From Hymenobacter roseosalivarius DSM 11622 (GTDB taxonomy: Bacteria; Bacteroidota; Bacteroidia; Cytophagales; Hymenobacteraceae), in assembly GCF_900176135.1 (NCBI RefSeq), contig NZ_FWWW01000055.1, positions 1 through 64,000 on the forward strand: 64,000 bases of DNA. The letters run 5' to 3'. Made by a program: the position numbers and the translations under genes. Below are positions 42,348-51,640 of this stretch, in pieces. The notes beneath the pieces are model-generated. The model did not search any database, was not told where the DNA came from, and saw only the letters and a program-made list of their open reading frames with translations. Every line of letters starts with the position of its first letter. The first letter of the stretch is position 1.

Positions 42348-43732
42348 GACGGGGTTACCTTTTCGTCGGGTGACCCCTGGGTGGGTGTGCTATTCGCTGG
42401 CTCAGCTTGCAGGCTAGGAGGGAAGCCGTTTAGCTGCCGCCAGATTTCGTACCAAACCGGGACTGAATCCAGAATAACCCAACCGTACACGCCCGAGCCA
42501 ATTCGCAGCTGCCGGGGCCATTCGTGGTCTTGTTGGGGCGTGCGGGAGGGGCGAATCAGGAGCCGGTAGCGACCATCCGTGCTGCTGACCACGTCAATAA
42601 CCGCCACTTCGCCCCCAAACGTGCCAACCGCCACCGACGGCCAGCCCGAAAACTGAATGGCTGGCCAGCCATCAAACTGGAGTCTGGTTTGCCGGCCCCG
42701 CTGAATGAGCGGTACATCCATGGCCCGAACGTACAGCTCAGCGGCTAGTACGGGGGCTTCGGGCTGGAGCGTGGCAATTGACTCCCCTTGCTTGATGGTT
42801 TCGCCGATGCCCGCTTTGAGCGTACGGACAACGTAGCCGGTTTGTGGGGCCCGCACGATGTAGAACGCCCGCCGTACTTCCACGTTGCTGATACGGTTGC
42901 GCAGCGCCGCCACTTCTCCCTCCGAGCTTGCCTGGCTGGATACGGCCGAGCTACGGTCGGACTGCGTTTTGGCTAAGGTCTCCTGATACTTGGCCCGGAT
43001 TTCAGCTAGCTCGATGCTGGCATTGCTGAGCGACTGACGGGTATTGAGCAACTTATTGCGTTGGGCCACCACCTTGGCCAGATCTTCCTGAAGCTTTAAG
43101 CGCCGCGTTTCAATGTCAGTGAGGGAAAATAAGCCGTTTTTAAACCCTTCTTCGTAGCGCGCCAGCCGGTTTTGGGCAATCTGGTAAAAGTTGGTGACGG
43201 CCACCAGATCGGCGCTGTCGATGGTCACGGTATTACGGGCCTGCTCTACCCGGTTGCCAGCAGCGGCGAGCTGCACGGTCAGGCCCGTTTGCAGGGCCGC
43301 GATTTGTTGGTTGGAGGCGACGATCTGGGCACTGTTGGCGGCTACGTTGCTGCGCTTTGCGGCCAGCTGCTCGCGTAGGCGTTCGGGCAGGTTAGGATCA
43401 AAGTACTCATCCTGAATCTCAGAGATGGTTAGGATAGTATCCCCCTTCTTTACCAGCTCACCTTCGCGCACGGCCCAGCGCTCGATACGGCCCGCAATAG
43501 CATTCTGTACCGTTTGCGGGCGGTCCTGGGGCGTGAGGGCGGTCAGACGGCCATAACCTTGGATGGTCTGTCGCCAGGGCAGAAACAGAATAATCAGGAA
43601 GGCAATACCAATAGCCAGCAAGACGCGGCCCAAGCGCCGGCTGGCCTTGGGGTCGAGCACCTCCTGACGGGTGGTAAGGGGAAATTCCTCCCACGCCTTC
43701 CGGGCAATTTTCTGGTTGGATAAGTTAAGCAT
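42344..43732 (-). CDS. HlyD-family periplasmic adaptor
   Basis: A 462-residue membrane-fusion protein with one N-terminal membrane helix (LGRVLLAIGIAFLIILFLPW), then a biotinyl-lipoyl half (IAGRIERWAVREGELVKKGDTIL), a long coiled-coil hairpin (residues about 130-310), the returning lipoyl half (IVRAPQTGYVVRTLKAGIGE) and a C-terminal beta domain. It should bridge the ABC protein and the TolC-like channel. Its start overlaps the stop of the ABC gene by eight bases, and its stop overlaps the TolC-like start by four. Its C-terminus is Pro/Gln/Ser-rich. Confidence 0.92.
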   Translation of the reverse strand: MLNLSNQKIARKAWEEFPLTTRQEVLDPKASRRLGRVLLAIGIAFLIILFLPWRQTIQGYGRLTALTPQDRPQTVQNAIAGRIERWAVREGELVKKGDTILTISEIQDEYFDPNLPERLREQLAAKRSNVAANSAQIVASNQQIAALQTGLTVQLAAAGNRVEQARNTVTIDSADLVAVTNFYQIAQNRLARYEEGFKNGLFSLTDIETRRLKLQEDLAKVVAQRNKLLNTRQSLSNASIELAEIRAKYQETLAKTQSDRSSAVSSQASSEGEVAALRNRISNVEVRRAFYIVRAPQTGYVVRTLKAGIGETIKQGESIATLQPEAPVLAAELYVRAMDVPLIQRGRQTRLQFDGWPAIQFSGWPSVAVGTFGGEVAVIDVVSSTDGRYRLLIRPSRTPQQDHEWPRQLRIGSGVYGWVILDSVPVWYEIWRQLNGFPPSLQAEPANSTPTQGSPDEKVTPS

Positions 43733-44741
43733 GAGTTTCCGTCGTGGCGTTATCCAATAGGGGCAAATCCGTTACGGCAGCTAGCTTTTCCACGCCAGTC
43801 AGCATATCGAAGACGGTGCCGATGCCGGTTACCAGCTTTTCAATGGCGCTGCTGACTTGCACGATAATGACCTCCGCCGCCACAAACTGACCCAGACTCA
43901 TCTGCCGCGACACGACGAACAGCGTGCCGGCGATGAGTAGCCCCCCAATGAGGATAGTGCGTAAGAATATCGCGTAGCCGAAATAATACTTCAGCACTTT
44001 AAAATGGCCATTGCGGGCGCGCAGGTATTCGGCCGTCAACTCGTCGGTACGCATAATGGCCTGCCGCTGCTGCTCCTCATTGTTGCGAAACTCGGGCAGC
44101 CGGCCCGCCACCTGCTCCAGCCAGTCCACCACTTCGTACTTGTGAGCCGACTCCTGAATACTGGTGCGCAGCGCCCGCCGATAGTGAATGACGTAGATCA
44201 GCACAAGCATCAGGATGGTAAATATTCCAAACGCAATAAAGATGGGATGGTAGAAGCTCAGGACAAGCAACCCGAACACTATCTGAAAGCCCCCGAACAT
44301 CAAGTCAATCAGCAGCTTGGTGAGCCCTTTCTGGACCGTAAGAATGTCGAAAAAGCGATTGACCAGCTCCGGCGGGTTTTCACCGGCCAAGGATTCGGGC
44401 TGAATGCGTGGCAGGCGGTAAGCAAATTCCAGGGCTGCCTTGGCAAATAAGCGTTGCTCAATGGCTTCCACCAGCGTTATCTGGCCAATCAACAAAATGC
44501 CCCCCAGCAGGACGCCCAGCACGACGACCGCAATGAGAATGTAAGTAGAGCCAAAGACGGCCCCCGTCGAGACGAGGTTGAAGACAGCCTGCGTCCCTAA
44601 GGGTAAAGTAAGACTGATCAGGCCGGTGACGATGGCGTAGAAAAGAATGAAGCGAATGGTCTTGCGTTCGGTATCCAGCATGCCGGTCAGGCGCTGCCAA
44701 GGGGTAGGAGGAGGAGGTAAACTGGAAAAACGTGATGCCAT
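43725..44741 (-). CDS. ABC exporter membrane protein lacking an ATPase domain
   Basis: A 338-residue protein with the type 1 ABC-exporter transmembrane fold: PWQRLTGMLDTERKTIRFIL, six hydrophobic helices and the coupling segment ARNGHFKVLKYYFGY. It then ends after AAEVIIVQVSSAIEKLVTGIGTVFDMLTGVEKLAA and a short tail. In typical exporters this point leads into the nucleotide-binding domain; here no Walker A, LSGGQ or Walker B motif occurs anywhere. The start is at the ATG giving MASRFSSLPPPPTP. It is clearly translated with the downstream HlyD gene (8-base overlap). It must borrow an ATPase, or it works in another way. Confidence 0.88.
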   Translation of the reverse strand: MASRFSSLPPPPTPWQRLTGMLDTERKTIRFILFYAIVTGLISLTLPLGTQAVFNLVSTGAVFGSTYILIAVVVLGVLLGGILLIGQITLVEAIEQRLFAKAALEFAYRLPRIQPESLAGENPPELVNRFFDILTVQKGLTKLLIDLMFGGFQIVFGLLVLSFYHPIFIAFGIFTILMLVLIYVIHYRRALRTSIQESAHKYEVVDWLEQVAGRLPEFRNNEEQQRQAIMRTDELTAEYLRARNGHFKVLKYYFGYAIFLRTILIGGLLIAGTLFVVSRQMSLGQFVAAEVIIVQVSSAIEKLVTGIGTVFDMLTGVEKLAAVTDLPLLDNATTETHA

Positions 44742-44934
44742 GTAGTATAAAGAGTGAAAGAAATTGGACAAGTGTGAAGCCCGACCCGCACGCCAATATG
44801 CGTTCTGACCAGGCCATAGCTGGCTCTCTGCCACCAGCTCGCACTCTGGTCAACAGGAGTTATTGCCAGAGGTTAGCTTTCCACAAAAGTAATTCAGCCT
44901 TAGTTGTTTTCCTCCTTCGTGGCAGGAGGTACAA

Positions 44935-45948
44935 TTATTCCCACTCTGACCAGCGCATCACCTCCCCCACGGCGGGCGCGTGCAGCTCGCCGCGCAGCAT
45001 CTGGCCGTTGGCTACTTCCTGAAGGGTGCGCAGGGGCTCAGAAGCGGGCTCGTCGGAGAGGTCGAAGGTGCCGTAATGCATGGGGACTACGTGGCCGGCG
45101 CGCAGAATATTGGCGGCTTTAGCAGCCTCGTGGGGGTCCATGTGGCTTAGTTGCATCATGAAGGCGGGCTTGTAGGCACCGATGGGCATAATACACACAT
45201 CCAGAGGGCCAAACTGCTTTTCTATCTCCTCAAAATGCCCCCCAAAGCCACTGTCGCCACAAAGGTAGAGCAACTTGCCCGCCACGCGCAGCATAAAGCT
45301 GCCCCAGAGTACCTGGTTCATATCCAGCAGGCCGCGGCGGTGCCAGTGGGCGGCGGGCAAGTAGGTGATTTCCAAGGGAGAATTGCCCCCCAGATCATAT
45401 TGCTGCCACCAGCCTGCCTCCTGCACTTGCAGGCTGGGAGCCATACCGCGCAGCAGCTTGGCCATGTTCAGCGGGGCCAGCACCTGCATGTTGGGGTTCT
45501 GGCGGGCTACTAGCTTTATAGAAGCTTCGTCGAGATGGTCGCGGTGGCCGTGGGAAAGGAGCAGGTAGTCGATGCCGGTGATGTCTTCGGGGCGGCAGGG
45601 CAGGGGGTGGCGCCGGCGCAGAAACCTGGAATCCAACAGGATTGGATCGAAGAGCAGCGTAACGCCGGCTACCCGCCACAGAAACGTAGCGTGGCCCAGC
45701 CACACCAGCATATCCTCTTTCGAGGTGAAAGCCTCAGCGCAGGACACCACGGCGGGCGTCCAGGTGTCAGCTTTCTTCTCGGCCTTCTGCGGGTTTTCGG
45801 TTAATTGCCAGCGTATTACGGTGCTGAAGCTGGGCTCATAGAGCGTGTCGCCGTTGCAGAATTCATTCCCGATCATCTTGTTGCCAGGATAATGCGGGCG
45901 AATGGTTTTCAGATTTTCGTTGCGGCGATACGTAGTGCGGGCAGCCAT
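44935..45948 (-). CDS. Metallo-beta-lactamase-fold hydrolase
   Basis: A 337-residue cytoplasmic hydrolase of the NAPE-PLD/UlaG-type metallo-beta-lactamase group. Metal-binding motifs: YLLLSHGHRDHLDEAS (HxHxDH), YLPAAHWHRRG, LYLCGDSGFG, and VVPMHYGTFDLSDEPASEP. The longer frame would add 39 residues that read through a terminator hairpin (KSPPATVGGLF), so I start at the ATG giving MAARTTYRRNENLKTIRPHY. In Bacteroidota this type is often called a phospholipase D-like hydrolase, but the substrate is not known. It is read in the same direction as the outer-membrane protein gene and is separated from it by a terminator. Confidence 0.92.
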   Translation of the reverse strand: MAARTTYRRNENLKTIRPHYPGNKMIGNEFCNGDTLYEPSFSTVIRWQLTENPQKAEKKADTWTPAVVSCAEAFTSKEDMLVWLGHATFLWRVAGVTLLFDPILLDSRFLRRRHPLPCRPEDITGIDYLLLSHGHRDHLDEASIKLVARQNPNMQVLAPLNMAKLLRGMAPSLQVQEAGWWQQYDLGGNSPLEITYLPAAHWHRRGLLDMNQVLWGSFMLRVAGKLLYLCGDSGFGGHFEEIEKQFGPLDVCIMPIGAYKPAFMMQLSHMDPHEAAKAANILRAGHVVPMHYGTFDLSDEPASEPLRTLQEVANGQMLRGELHAPAVGEVMRWSEWE

Positions 45949-46009
45949 AGAAGGCAAAATAGAAGTTGGAAACAGGTTAGAAAGGTAAGCAAGCAGCCTC
46001 TTCAAAGAG

Positions 46010-46046
46010 CTAAAAAGCCCCCCAACCGTGGCTGGGGGGCTTTTTA
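46010..46046. terminator. Bidirectional terminator
   Basis: CTAAAAAGCCCCCCAACC pairs almost perfectly with GGCTGGGGGGCTTTTTAG around a short loop, T5 each way. It ends the outer-membrane protein gene at 46072. Confidence 0.85.
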
Positions 46047-46071
46047 GGTGACTAATAAGCAGCACGAAGGG

Positions 46072-46650
46072 TTACCAGCCATATGGATAGCCCGGCCCCA
46101 TCCCGAGTCCTGGCGACGCGCCCGTAGAGTAGCGCACCCCACCCGATACGGAGAAATTTTCGGTGATATGATAATCAGCCCGCACGTTAACGCCCGAGCC
46201 CATATTGCCACCACTAAAGCCTCGAATGCCAGGCGCGGGGGGCAAATTGGAGAAGTCGCGCCAGGCCGTGCCGGTCAGTGATACGCGCGGACTCAGCGCA
46301 TACTCGGCTCCGGCCTGCACCAAGTAATGATTGGTAGCCAGCGGAGCGGTAGCAACCGGGCCGTCGGTGGCAGGGCCGTAAAATGTGCCCGGCAACACGC
46401 GCATATACGTCAGGCCCGTGAATAGGCGCAAGCGGTTGGTAGCCTGGTAGCTGGCCGTGGGACTGAGGTAGGTAGCGGAGCCAAACCGACCCGCAAACGT
46501 AGCGCCGGCGCTCAGGTTATACGACACCCGCGAGCGTAGTAAGCTGGGCGTTGGCGGACCAGCTTCTCCCTCAATAGGAGTTTGAGCCAATACGTTGCCT
46601 GTCAGGAAAAGGCAGGCTCCGATAAGGAAAGCGGATACTTTAGAAAGCAT
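46072..46650 (-). CDS. Probable outer-membrane protein
   Basis: A 192-residue exported protein with signal MLSKVSAFLIGACLFLTGNVLAQ. The mature part alternates polar and hydrophobic residues in short strands with many Gly, Thr, Ser and Tyr: RVSYNLSAGATFAGRFG, RLRLFTGLTYMRVLP, HYLVQAGAEYALSPRVSL, VRADYHITENFSVSGGVRY. It ends in a Gly/Pro/Tyr tail (GMGPGYPYGW). It reads as a small beta-barrel in the outer membrane. I do not recognise the family. Confidence 0.78.
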   Translation of the reverse strand: MLSKVSAFLIGACLFLTGNVLAQTPIEGEAGPPTPSLLRSRVSYNLSAGATFAGRFGSATYLSPTASYQATNRLRLFTGLTYMRVLPGTFYGPATDGPVATAPLATNHYLVQAGAEYALSPRVSLTGTAWRDFSNLPPAPGIRGFSGGNMGSGVNVRADYHITENFSVSGGVRYSTGASPGLGMGPGYPYGW

Positions 46651-46777
46651 AGATCAAAGCAAAAAGCGCAGAACCAGAAAGCAGCTTCAAGTTACGAAGC
46701 TGGAAACTAGTAGACCCTACTCAGGTCGAATTGGTTGCTCTTTGCAACGAAGAAAAGCCTTTGATAGTGCTTGAGGT

Positions 46778-48004
46778 TTAGGTGTGGGTTGCCGGGCTCA
46801 ACGCCGTGCCGCGTCGTGCCTGCCACGCTACGGCTGCTAGGCACAGCGCAAACCAGGCCCACGGCAGCCGCAAATCCAGCACCGATAAACCCGCGAATAC
46901 CAACGTAGTAGCGAAGCTGGCCAGCCCCTGCAACGCCTGATTCAAGCCAAACACCTCGCCTCGGTTGGCCTCGGTAGTGCGCTGGGCCAGCAAGCCTTCT
47001 AGCAGGCCCTGAATTAGAGAAAGCGTGAGGCAATCTAGTGTTACCAGCACATATAAGCTCACCCGCGACGAGCCGATAAGTCCGTAGCCGGCCAGCACCG
47101 GTACGCCCAGCGCCGCCAGCCAAAAAATAGCCCGCCGCTGATTGATACGGTCGGCGAAGTAGGTGTAAAATACATAGTTGAGGCCGATACTCAAGGCCCC
47201 AAAAAACATAAAGAAGTAGGAAATAGCCTTCGCATCCATCTGCTGCTCGCCCAGGCTTACAAAAGGCACGAAGTAGAAATAATAGCCCGTGCTCAGCGTA
47301 AGGGCCACCTGCATGAGCACGATGCGGCGTAGGTCGCCAGCTGGGGTGTCCTGGGCGCGCAGCCGGGCCCACAGCGTCAGCGGGTTCAGGCCACGACTTA
47401 GCTCGGCGCGTAGCTCGGCCCCGCGCACGGGCGAGCGTTGGCTGTGGGTTTCGGGAAGAAGAAAGCTGAGCAGCACATTCACCGCGGCCAGACTCACCGC
47501 CAAGCCTGCTACATAGGCCGCTTCCTCGGCTCGGGGCACGTCCAGCGTGGTCAGGAGCAGGCCGGCGGCCATTGGTCCTAGCACGAAGCCCAAAGAGATA
47601 ATGGCCCCCTCAATGCCCAGATTTTTGAACAGGTCGTCCTTGCCTGAAATGTCGGTGATAGAGGAGCGGATCGTGGCGTACATGCCGTTGGTGAGGCCGT
47701 CGCTCAGCCGATTGACGAAATACAGGCCCGTGCGTACCGGCAGCAGCAAGGCCGTGGCCAGCAGCGTGCCCGCCGCCGATAAAATCAGGATAGGCCGCCG
47801 CCCGTACCCGTCAGAAAGGCGACCTAGGAGCGGCGCTGAAAACAGCTGTACACCCAAAAACAAACCCGTGCCCAACGACAGCCACAGCTGCGGCTGCGGC
47901 AACGCGCGCACATACTCCGGCAGAATCGGCCCGATAGCCGACCCCACGATGACATCGAGCAGAATAACTGCGTAAATAAGCGCGAGGCGAGGATTTTCAA
48001 TCAA
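46778..48004 (-). CDS. MFS transporter (TetA/DHA1-like)
   Basis: A 408-residue transporter with 12 predicted membrane helices. The motif A region is LFSAPLLGRLSDGYGRRPIL and the first helix contains IYAVILLDVIVGSAIGPILPEYV. The N-half motif C-like GFVLGPMAAGLL suggests a drug:proton antiporter. The only in-frame start near the first helix is TTG (LIENPRLALIYAV); there is no usable ATG until residue 100, so TTG is chosen. No regulator is adjacent. Substrate unknown. Confidence 0.9.
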   Translation of the reverse strand: MIENPRLALIYAVILLDVIVGSAIGPILPEYVRALPQPQLWLSLGTGLFLGVQLFSAPLLGRLSDGYGRRPILILSAAGTLLATALLLPVRTGLYFVNRLSDGLTNGMYATIRSSITDISGKDDLFKNLGIEGAIISLGFVLGPMAAGLLLTTLDVPRAEEAAYVAGLAVSLAAVNVLLSFLLPETHSQRSPVRGAELRAELSRGLNPLTLWARLRAQDTPAGDLRRIVLMQVALTLSTGYYFYFVPFVSLGEQQMDAKAISYFFMFFGALSIGLNYVFYTYFADRINQRRAIFWLAALGVPVLAGYGLIGSSRVSLYVLVTLDCLTLSLIQGLLEGLLAQRTTEANRGEVFGLNQALQGLASFATTLVFAGLSVLDLRLPWAWFALCLAAVAWQARRGTALSPATHT

Positions 48005-48018
48005 AATGCTAAGCCAAT

Positions 48019-49839
48019 TTACTTCGCCTTACTTCCCAGCCAGGCCATACGAAACGCCAGTTGCTCGGGCGTAGCGGTGGGGGCTGGTACCACTTCCACC
48101 GCCGGAACCTCGGCCAGCGTGACTTGCACGGTGCGCACGCCGGTACGGGAGCGGACTTCTACCGGAACCACGTCACCGGGCTTTTGCTTGCTTAGCAGCT
48201 TCTGCAATTCCTGCTGTTTCCTGATCGGTTTGCCATTGAATTTGAGCAATACATCTTCGCGGTCGATGCCGGCCAAGTAAAGCGGGCTGCCGACCAAGGT
48301 GCTATTGATAATAGTAGCGCCCTGGGGAGAGTAAGCTAAGTCTAGGAGCCCCATGCTGGGTTGGCCGGGATTGGCGCGGCGCACCAGTAAGCCGGCTGGT
48401 GCCAACAGCTCTTCGTAGTTGGGTAGCTCGTGGCCGGTGATATGCGTACGGAAGAACTGACCCGCGAAGGCCGTGTCGCGGGCTACTTCGCCCAGAATTC
48501 GCTGCAAATCCGGGAGCGTGTAGGGGCGCTGGGGGGCAAAATTTTGCTGAGCCTGGCCGTGCTGCCGCCATACGGTCCGCATATAGGTATCCAGATCGGT
48601 CTTATAGTTCTGGCGCAATAGCAGGTCGAGAGCCAGCGCATTTGCCCCCCCAATGGTATAGTAAGAGAGGTAAGTGTTGCCGCGGTTATTCGGGTCGATA
48701 GCGGCGGCGGCGTCTACGAATGGGGCCTGCTGGCTCATCTGCACCGGCGAGTACAGGCGGGCACCGGGCGAGTTTACCATGCTATTGACGATGGTTGTCA
48801 GCTCCTGCATGTACTGCGCTTCGGTGAGAATACCGGCCCGGCGCAACAGCAAATCACCGTAGTACAGCGTAAAGCCTTCCGCGAACCACAACGCCTCGCT
48901 CTGGTTGGCGCGGTCAAAGTCGAACGGCTCCAGGGACTTTGGTCGGATGCGCTCCACGTTCCAGGCATGAAAAAACTCGTGCGACACCGTGCCCAGATTA
49001 TCAATTGCCTCTTGCCCGCGCAGGGAGCGGGCGCTGGTGAGGGAAGTGGAGTTGCGGTGCTCCATCCCGTCGCCGCCGGTTTGAGGTAAGTAATTGGCAA
49101 TAAAGGTGTAGCGGCCAAAATCAAAGGCGGGCAGTTCGCCAAAAACGGCGCTGGCCTCCCGTACTATTTTCTTGGTTTGGTCGGCATAGGTATCCAGCTC
49201 GGCTGCCGTGCCCTCGTGGAGCACCGCCAGCTCAATGGTTTTACCTTGTTCCTGCCAGGTGCGCACCTGCTGGGCACCCAGGGAGATAGGCGAGTCCATG
49301 AGGTGTTGCAGGTGGGGGGCGAAATACGTGTTGGGGGCTGTTTCGGGGCGCAGTTGGGTAGCTACCTGCCAGCCAGCAGGCAACTCAAACTGCACCTGAG
49401 CCGGGCGCTCTTCCAGACCACGGGCGTAGGCCAGGGTTGCAGGAATATTCAAATGAGCGTGGCGCTCATCAATGCCCGCGTAGGTGCCGTCGGTGCGGTC
49501 ACCGAAAAGGGTGTAGCTAAAGCGCACGGTGCCATCGTGGCCGGCTACATCCCAGCCGGAAGGGTCGGGGCGACTGATAGTCAGAACTTTCCCTTTGGAG
49601 TCGGTGGCCTTTACGGCGTACACGTTTTTGGCAAACTCATGCAGGGCGTAACGCCCCGGCGAGCTGCGCGCCATGCGTACCTGCAATGACCCAGATTTCA
49701 GATCAGAAAAAACCACAGTCACTTGTGCCTCATGGTGCGCGGCATTCGGGAAAGCCAGGCTGTACCGCACCGGGGCCTGCGCCTGGGCCGTGCCGCACAG
49801 CAGACCAGCTAAGAGAAAGGAAACGAAGATTTTTTGCAT
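48019..49839 (-). CDS. M61 family metallopeptidase with PDZ domain
   Basis: A 606-residue exported peptidase (glycyl aminopeptidase type). The start is at the ATG giving MQKIFVSFLLAGLLCGTAQA, a clean signal peptide; 40 extra residues of the longer frame have no support. N-terminal beta domain (residues about 25-180), then the zinc site LGTVSHEFFHAWNVERIRP (HExxH) and the third ligand Glu in ALWFAEGFTLYYGDL. A C-terminal PDZ domain runs from GATIINSTLVGSPLYLAGIDREDVLLKFNG to VRTVQVTLAEVP. Normal family length and order. It would act in the periplasm on peptides. Confidence 0.94.
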   Translation of the reverse strand: MQKIFVSFLLAGLLCGTAQAQAPVRYSLAFPNAAHHEAQVTVVFSDLKSGSLQVRMARSSPGRYALHEFAKNVYAVKATDSKGKVLTISRPDPSGWDVAGHDGTVRFSYTLFGDRTDGTYAGIDERHAHLNIPATLAYARGLEERPAQVQFELPAGWQVATQLRPETAPNTYFAPHLQHLMDSPISLGAQQVRTWQEQGKTIELAVLHEGTAAELDTYADQTKKIVREASAVFGELPAFDFGRYTFIANYLPQTGGDGMEHRNSTSLTSARSLRGQEAIDNLGTVSHEFFHAWNVERIRPKSLEPFDFDRANQSEALWFAEGFTLYYGDLLLRRAGILTEAQYMQELTTIVNSMVNSPGARLYSPVQMSQQAPFVDAAAAIDPNNRGNTYLSYYTIGGANALALDLLLRQNYKTDLDTYMRTVWRQHGQAQQNFAPQRPYTLPDLQRILGEVARDTAFAGQFFRTHITGHELPNYEELLAPAGLLVRRANPGQPSMGLLDLAYSPQGATIINSTLVGSPLYLAGIDREDVLLKFNGKPIRKQQELQKLLSKQKPGDVVPVEVRSRTGVRTVQVTLAEVPAVEVVPAPTATPEQLAFRMAWLGSKAK

Positions 49840-49936
49840 AGCAGCAAGAGGTGGAGAGGAGGGAGGGTGGAACGGTAAAAATGGGTGATTTTTCAGCGGC
49901 AAAAGCGAAATTTTCAAGTAAAGGAGCGTCGACCGT

Positions 49937-50011
49937 GCCCGTCGTTGTTTCGTTGTCATAAATGGCGGTTATGGCGCGCCACTAACAACGACGGGCGCGT
50001 GCAACGCGCCC
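49937..50011. repeat. REP-like palindrome, family GTAGGGGCGCGTTGCACGCGCCC
   Basis: GCCCGTCGTTGTT (49937-49949) pairs with AACAACGACGGGC (49984-49996), followed by a second hairpin GGGCGCG-TGCAA-CGCGCCC (49993-50011). It lies between two leftward genes, directly after the methyltransferase stop. Confidence 0.75.
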
Positions 50012-50014
50012 CTA

Positions 50015-50689
50015 CTAAATACTAAACGCCGCTGCTTCCACCATTTCCCCAAAAAACCGCGCCTGCCAACGCTGACGCAGGCCCAGCCGCGCCAGCTCGG
50101 CGGGCCAGGGCGGCAGCTGCCGGGCGTGGATGTTTGCCGTGAGGCGAAAAAAACAGTACATCACCGCCAGCAACAGCCGCTGCCACCAGGTGGATGGGGG
50201 GCAAAAATCGGCCACCAGCCAGACCGCGCCGGGGCAACTAACGGCTTGCAGGCGCAGGAGCAGCCGTCGCAGATCCGGGGGAGTAAATAAATCGAGCAAG
50301 AAAAAGGTTACAACTGCGTCAAATTGGGCGCCGGGGGGCAAATCGGCTTCCGTACCGAGCCGGAACTCGACCTGGGCGGCACAGGCGGGCGGCAGCGCCC
50401 GCAGCCGTGCCCGCGCCTTGCGTAGCATCACGGCCGAGGCTTCCAGGTATAGTATCCGCGCCGCCGGTCGCCGCCGGAGCACTTCGCCCAGCACCCAGCC
50501 CGTGCCCCCACCCGCTATAAGCACGTACGGCGCGCCGGGGGGCAAATGTGCCAGCGCCGCCTGCTGGGCTCGCCGCAAAGCCGAGCCAAACACGAGCCCG
50601 GCCAGCGGATCGTAGAAAGCTGCTACGAAATCAAAGGAAGCCGGTTTGCGTTTTATGGGTAGTGCGTTTAAGGTTGACGTAGGAATCAA
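50015..50689 (-). CDS. SAM-dependent methyltransferase
   Basis: A 224-residue class I methyltransferase. The SAM-binding motif I is VLIAGGGTGWVLGEVLRRRP, with the acidic residue ending motif II in ILYLEASAVMLRKAR; later PPGAQFDAVVTFFLLDLFTPP and PGAVWLVADFCPP correspond to motifs IV and post-IV. The first codon is a TTG that follows directly after a stop, so the start is uncertain; no ATG is available before residue 85, and the fold needs the whole N-terminus (SFDFVAAFYDPLAG). Substrate unknown. GC-rich codon use, like its neighbours. Confidence 0.86.
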   Translation of the reverse strand: MIPTSTLNALPIKRKPASFDFVAAFYDPLAGLVFGSALRRAQQAALAHLPPGAPYVLIAGGGTGWVLGEVLRRRPAARILYLEASAVMLRKARARLRALPPACAAQVEFRLGTEADLPPGAQFDAVVTFFLLDLFTPPDLRRLLLRLQAVSCPGAVWLVADFCPPSTWWQRLLLAVMYCFFRLTANIHARQLPPWPAELARLGLRQRWQARFFGEMVEAAAFSI

Positions 50690-50801
50690 TCAAAGGAAGT
50701 AACCAGAGATACGTATCGTTAAAACGCACATCAGTTTGAGTGGTTTATAATTACGGTGCGTTTCTGCTTTGCTGTAAACCAGATAAACACGTACCAAACC
50801 C

Positions 50802-51521
50802 ATGACCAATGCCTTGCGTCGCTTAGTAGCGGGCTTTCTGTTATTCCTCACCGAATTTGCCATCACCCTTAGCCTGGGGGTGTTGGGAGTGGTATTCTTT
50901 TTGGCCGTCAGCCGGGAAGTATTCGACCAGGATGCTGCCCGCTTTGACGCGCAGGCTTTTCGCTGGGCCCGCGACTTGCTGGGAACCGAGCGGCAGGCGT
51001 GGGTCGAAACCATTACCTTTCTAGCGTCGCGCAACTTTATTACTGCGCTTGGCCTCAGTCTGATTGGCTGGTTTCTGTTGCGCCGCCGCCACCGCTGGTA
51101 CTCCCTGCTTATTCCGGTGGTAGCCCTGGGCAGTATCTCGCTCAATTTAGTGCTGAAGAATTTTTACAATCGGCCGCGGCCTTTACTGCCCCTGACCTCC
51201 GCGTCGGGGCTGAGTTTTCCCAGCGGCCACGCCATGATCAGCGCCTCCTTCTATGGCCTGCTGATTTATCTGGTGTATACCCATGTGCGGCGCCCCGCCT
51301 GGCGCTGGCTGCTGATTGCACTTCTGGGGCTTCTTATTCTGCTCATTGGCCTCACGCGCGTGTATCTGCGTGTGCATTACGCCACCGATGTGCTGGCGGG
51401 CTTCACCGCCGGCATTGTATGGTTGCTAATCGCGATTCCAGTGCTACGGCGCGTGGAGTTTCAAACAAAAAAACGCCTTAAGCGTCGCCTGCAACCCTCT
51501 GAAGAACAGCCCGCAAGCTAG
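50802..51521 (+). CDS. PAP2-family phosphatase (first)
   Basis: A 239-residue inner-membrane phosphatase of the PAP2 (type 2 phosphatidic acid phosphatase) family. About six membrane helices. Motif 1 is LVLKNFYNRPRPLL (KX6RP), motif 2 PSGHAMISA, and motif 3 LTRVYLRVHYATDVLAG, in which the usual Ser before Arg is Thr. The second copy, at 51.9 kb, keeps the Ser. Typical substrates are undecaprenyl pyrophosphate or phosphatidic acid; which one is unclear. It lies just upstream of tRNA-Leu, and the two PAP2 genes flank that tRNA. Confidence 0.93.
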   Translation: MTNALRRLVAGFLLFLTEFAITLSLGVLGVVFFLAVSREVFDQDAARFDAQAFRWARDLLGTERQAWVETITFLASRNFITALGLSLIGWFLLRRRHRWYSLLIPVVALGSISLNLVLKNFYNRPRPLLPLTSASGLSFPSGHAMISASFYGLLIYLVYTHVRRPAWRWLLIALLGLLILLIGLTRVYLRVHYATDVLAGFTAGIVWLLIAIPVLRRVEFQTKKRLKRRLQPSEEQPAS

Positions 51522-51559
51522 GATAATGGCTGGTTGAGCAGAAATTTTTGAGAAAAGAA

Positions 51560-51591
51560 TTGTCGGAAAGCCTTGGCTGCTCCTATCTTTG
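51560..51591 (+). promoter_or_regulatory. Promoter of tRNA-Leu
   Basis: TTG at 51560-51562 and TATCTTTG at 51584-51591 form a near-ideal Bacteroidota promoter (TTTG-N19-TAnnTTTG type). The -7 box lies 50 bases before the mature tRNA 5' end. Confidence 0.55.
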
Positions 51592-51640
51592 CAGCGTTAA
51601 AAGACACCTCCAACGAGGAAAATGTGTTTTAACCTGTGTT

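Noticed and set aside
45949..46065. Possible 39-residue N-terminal extension of the MBL hydrolase
   Set aside because: It reads through a bidirectional terminator hairpin, and the ATG at 45948 gives a normal protein.
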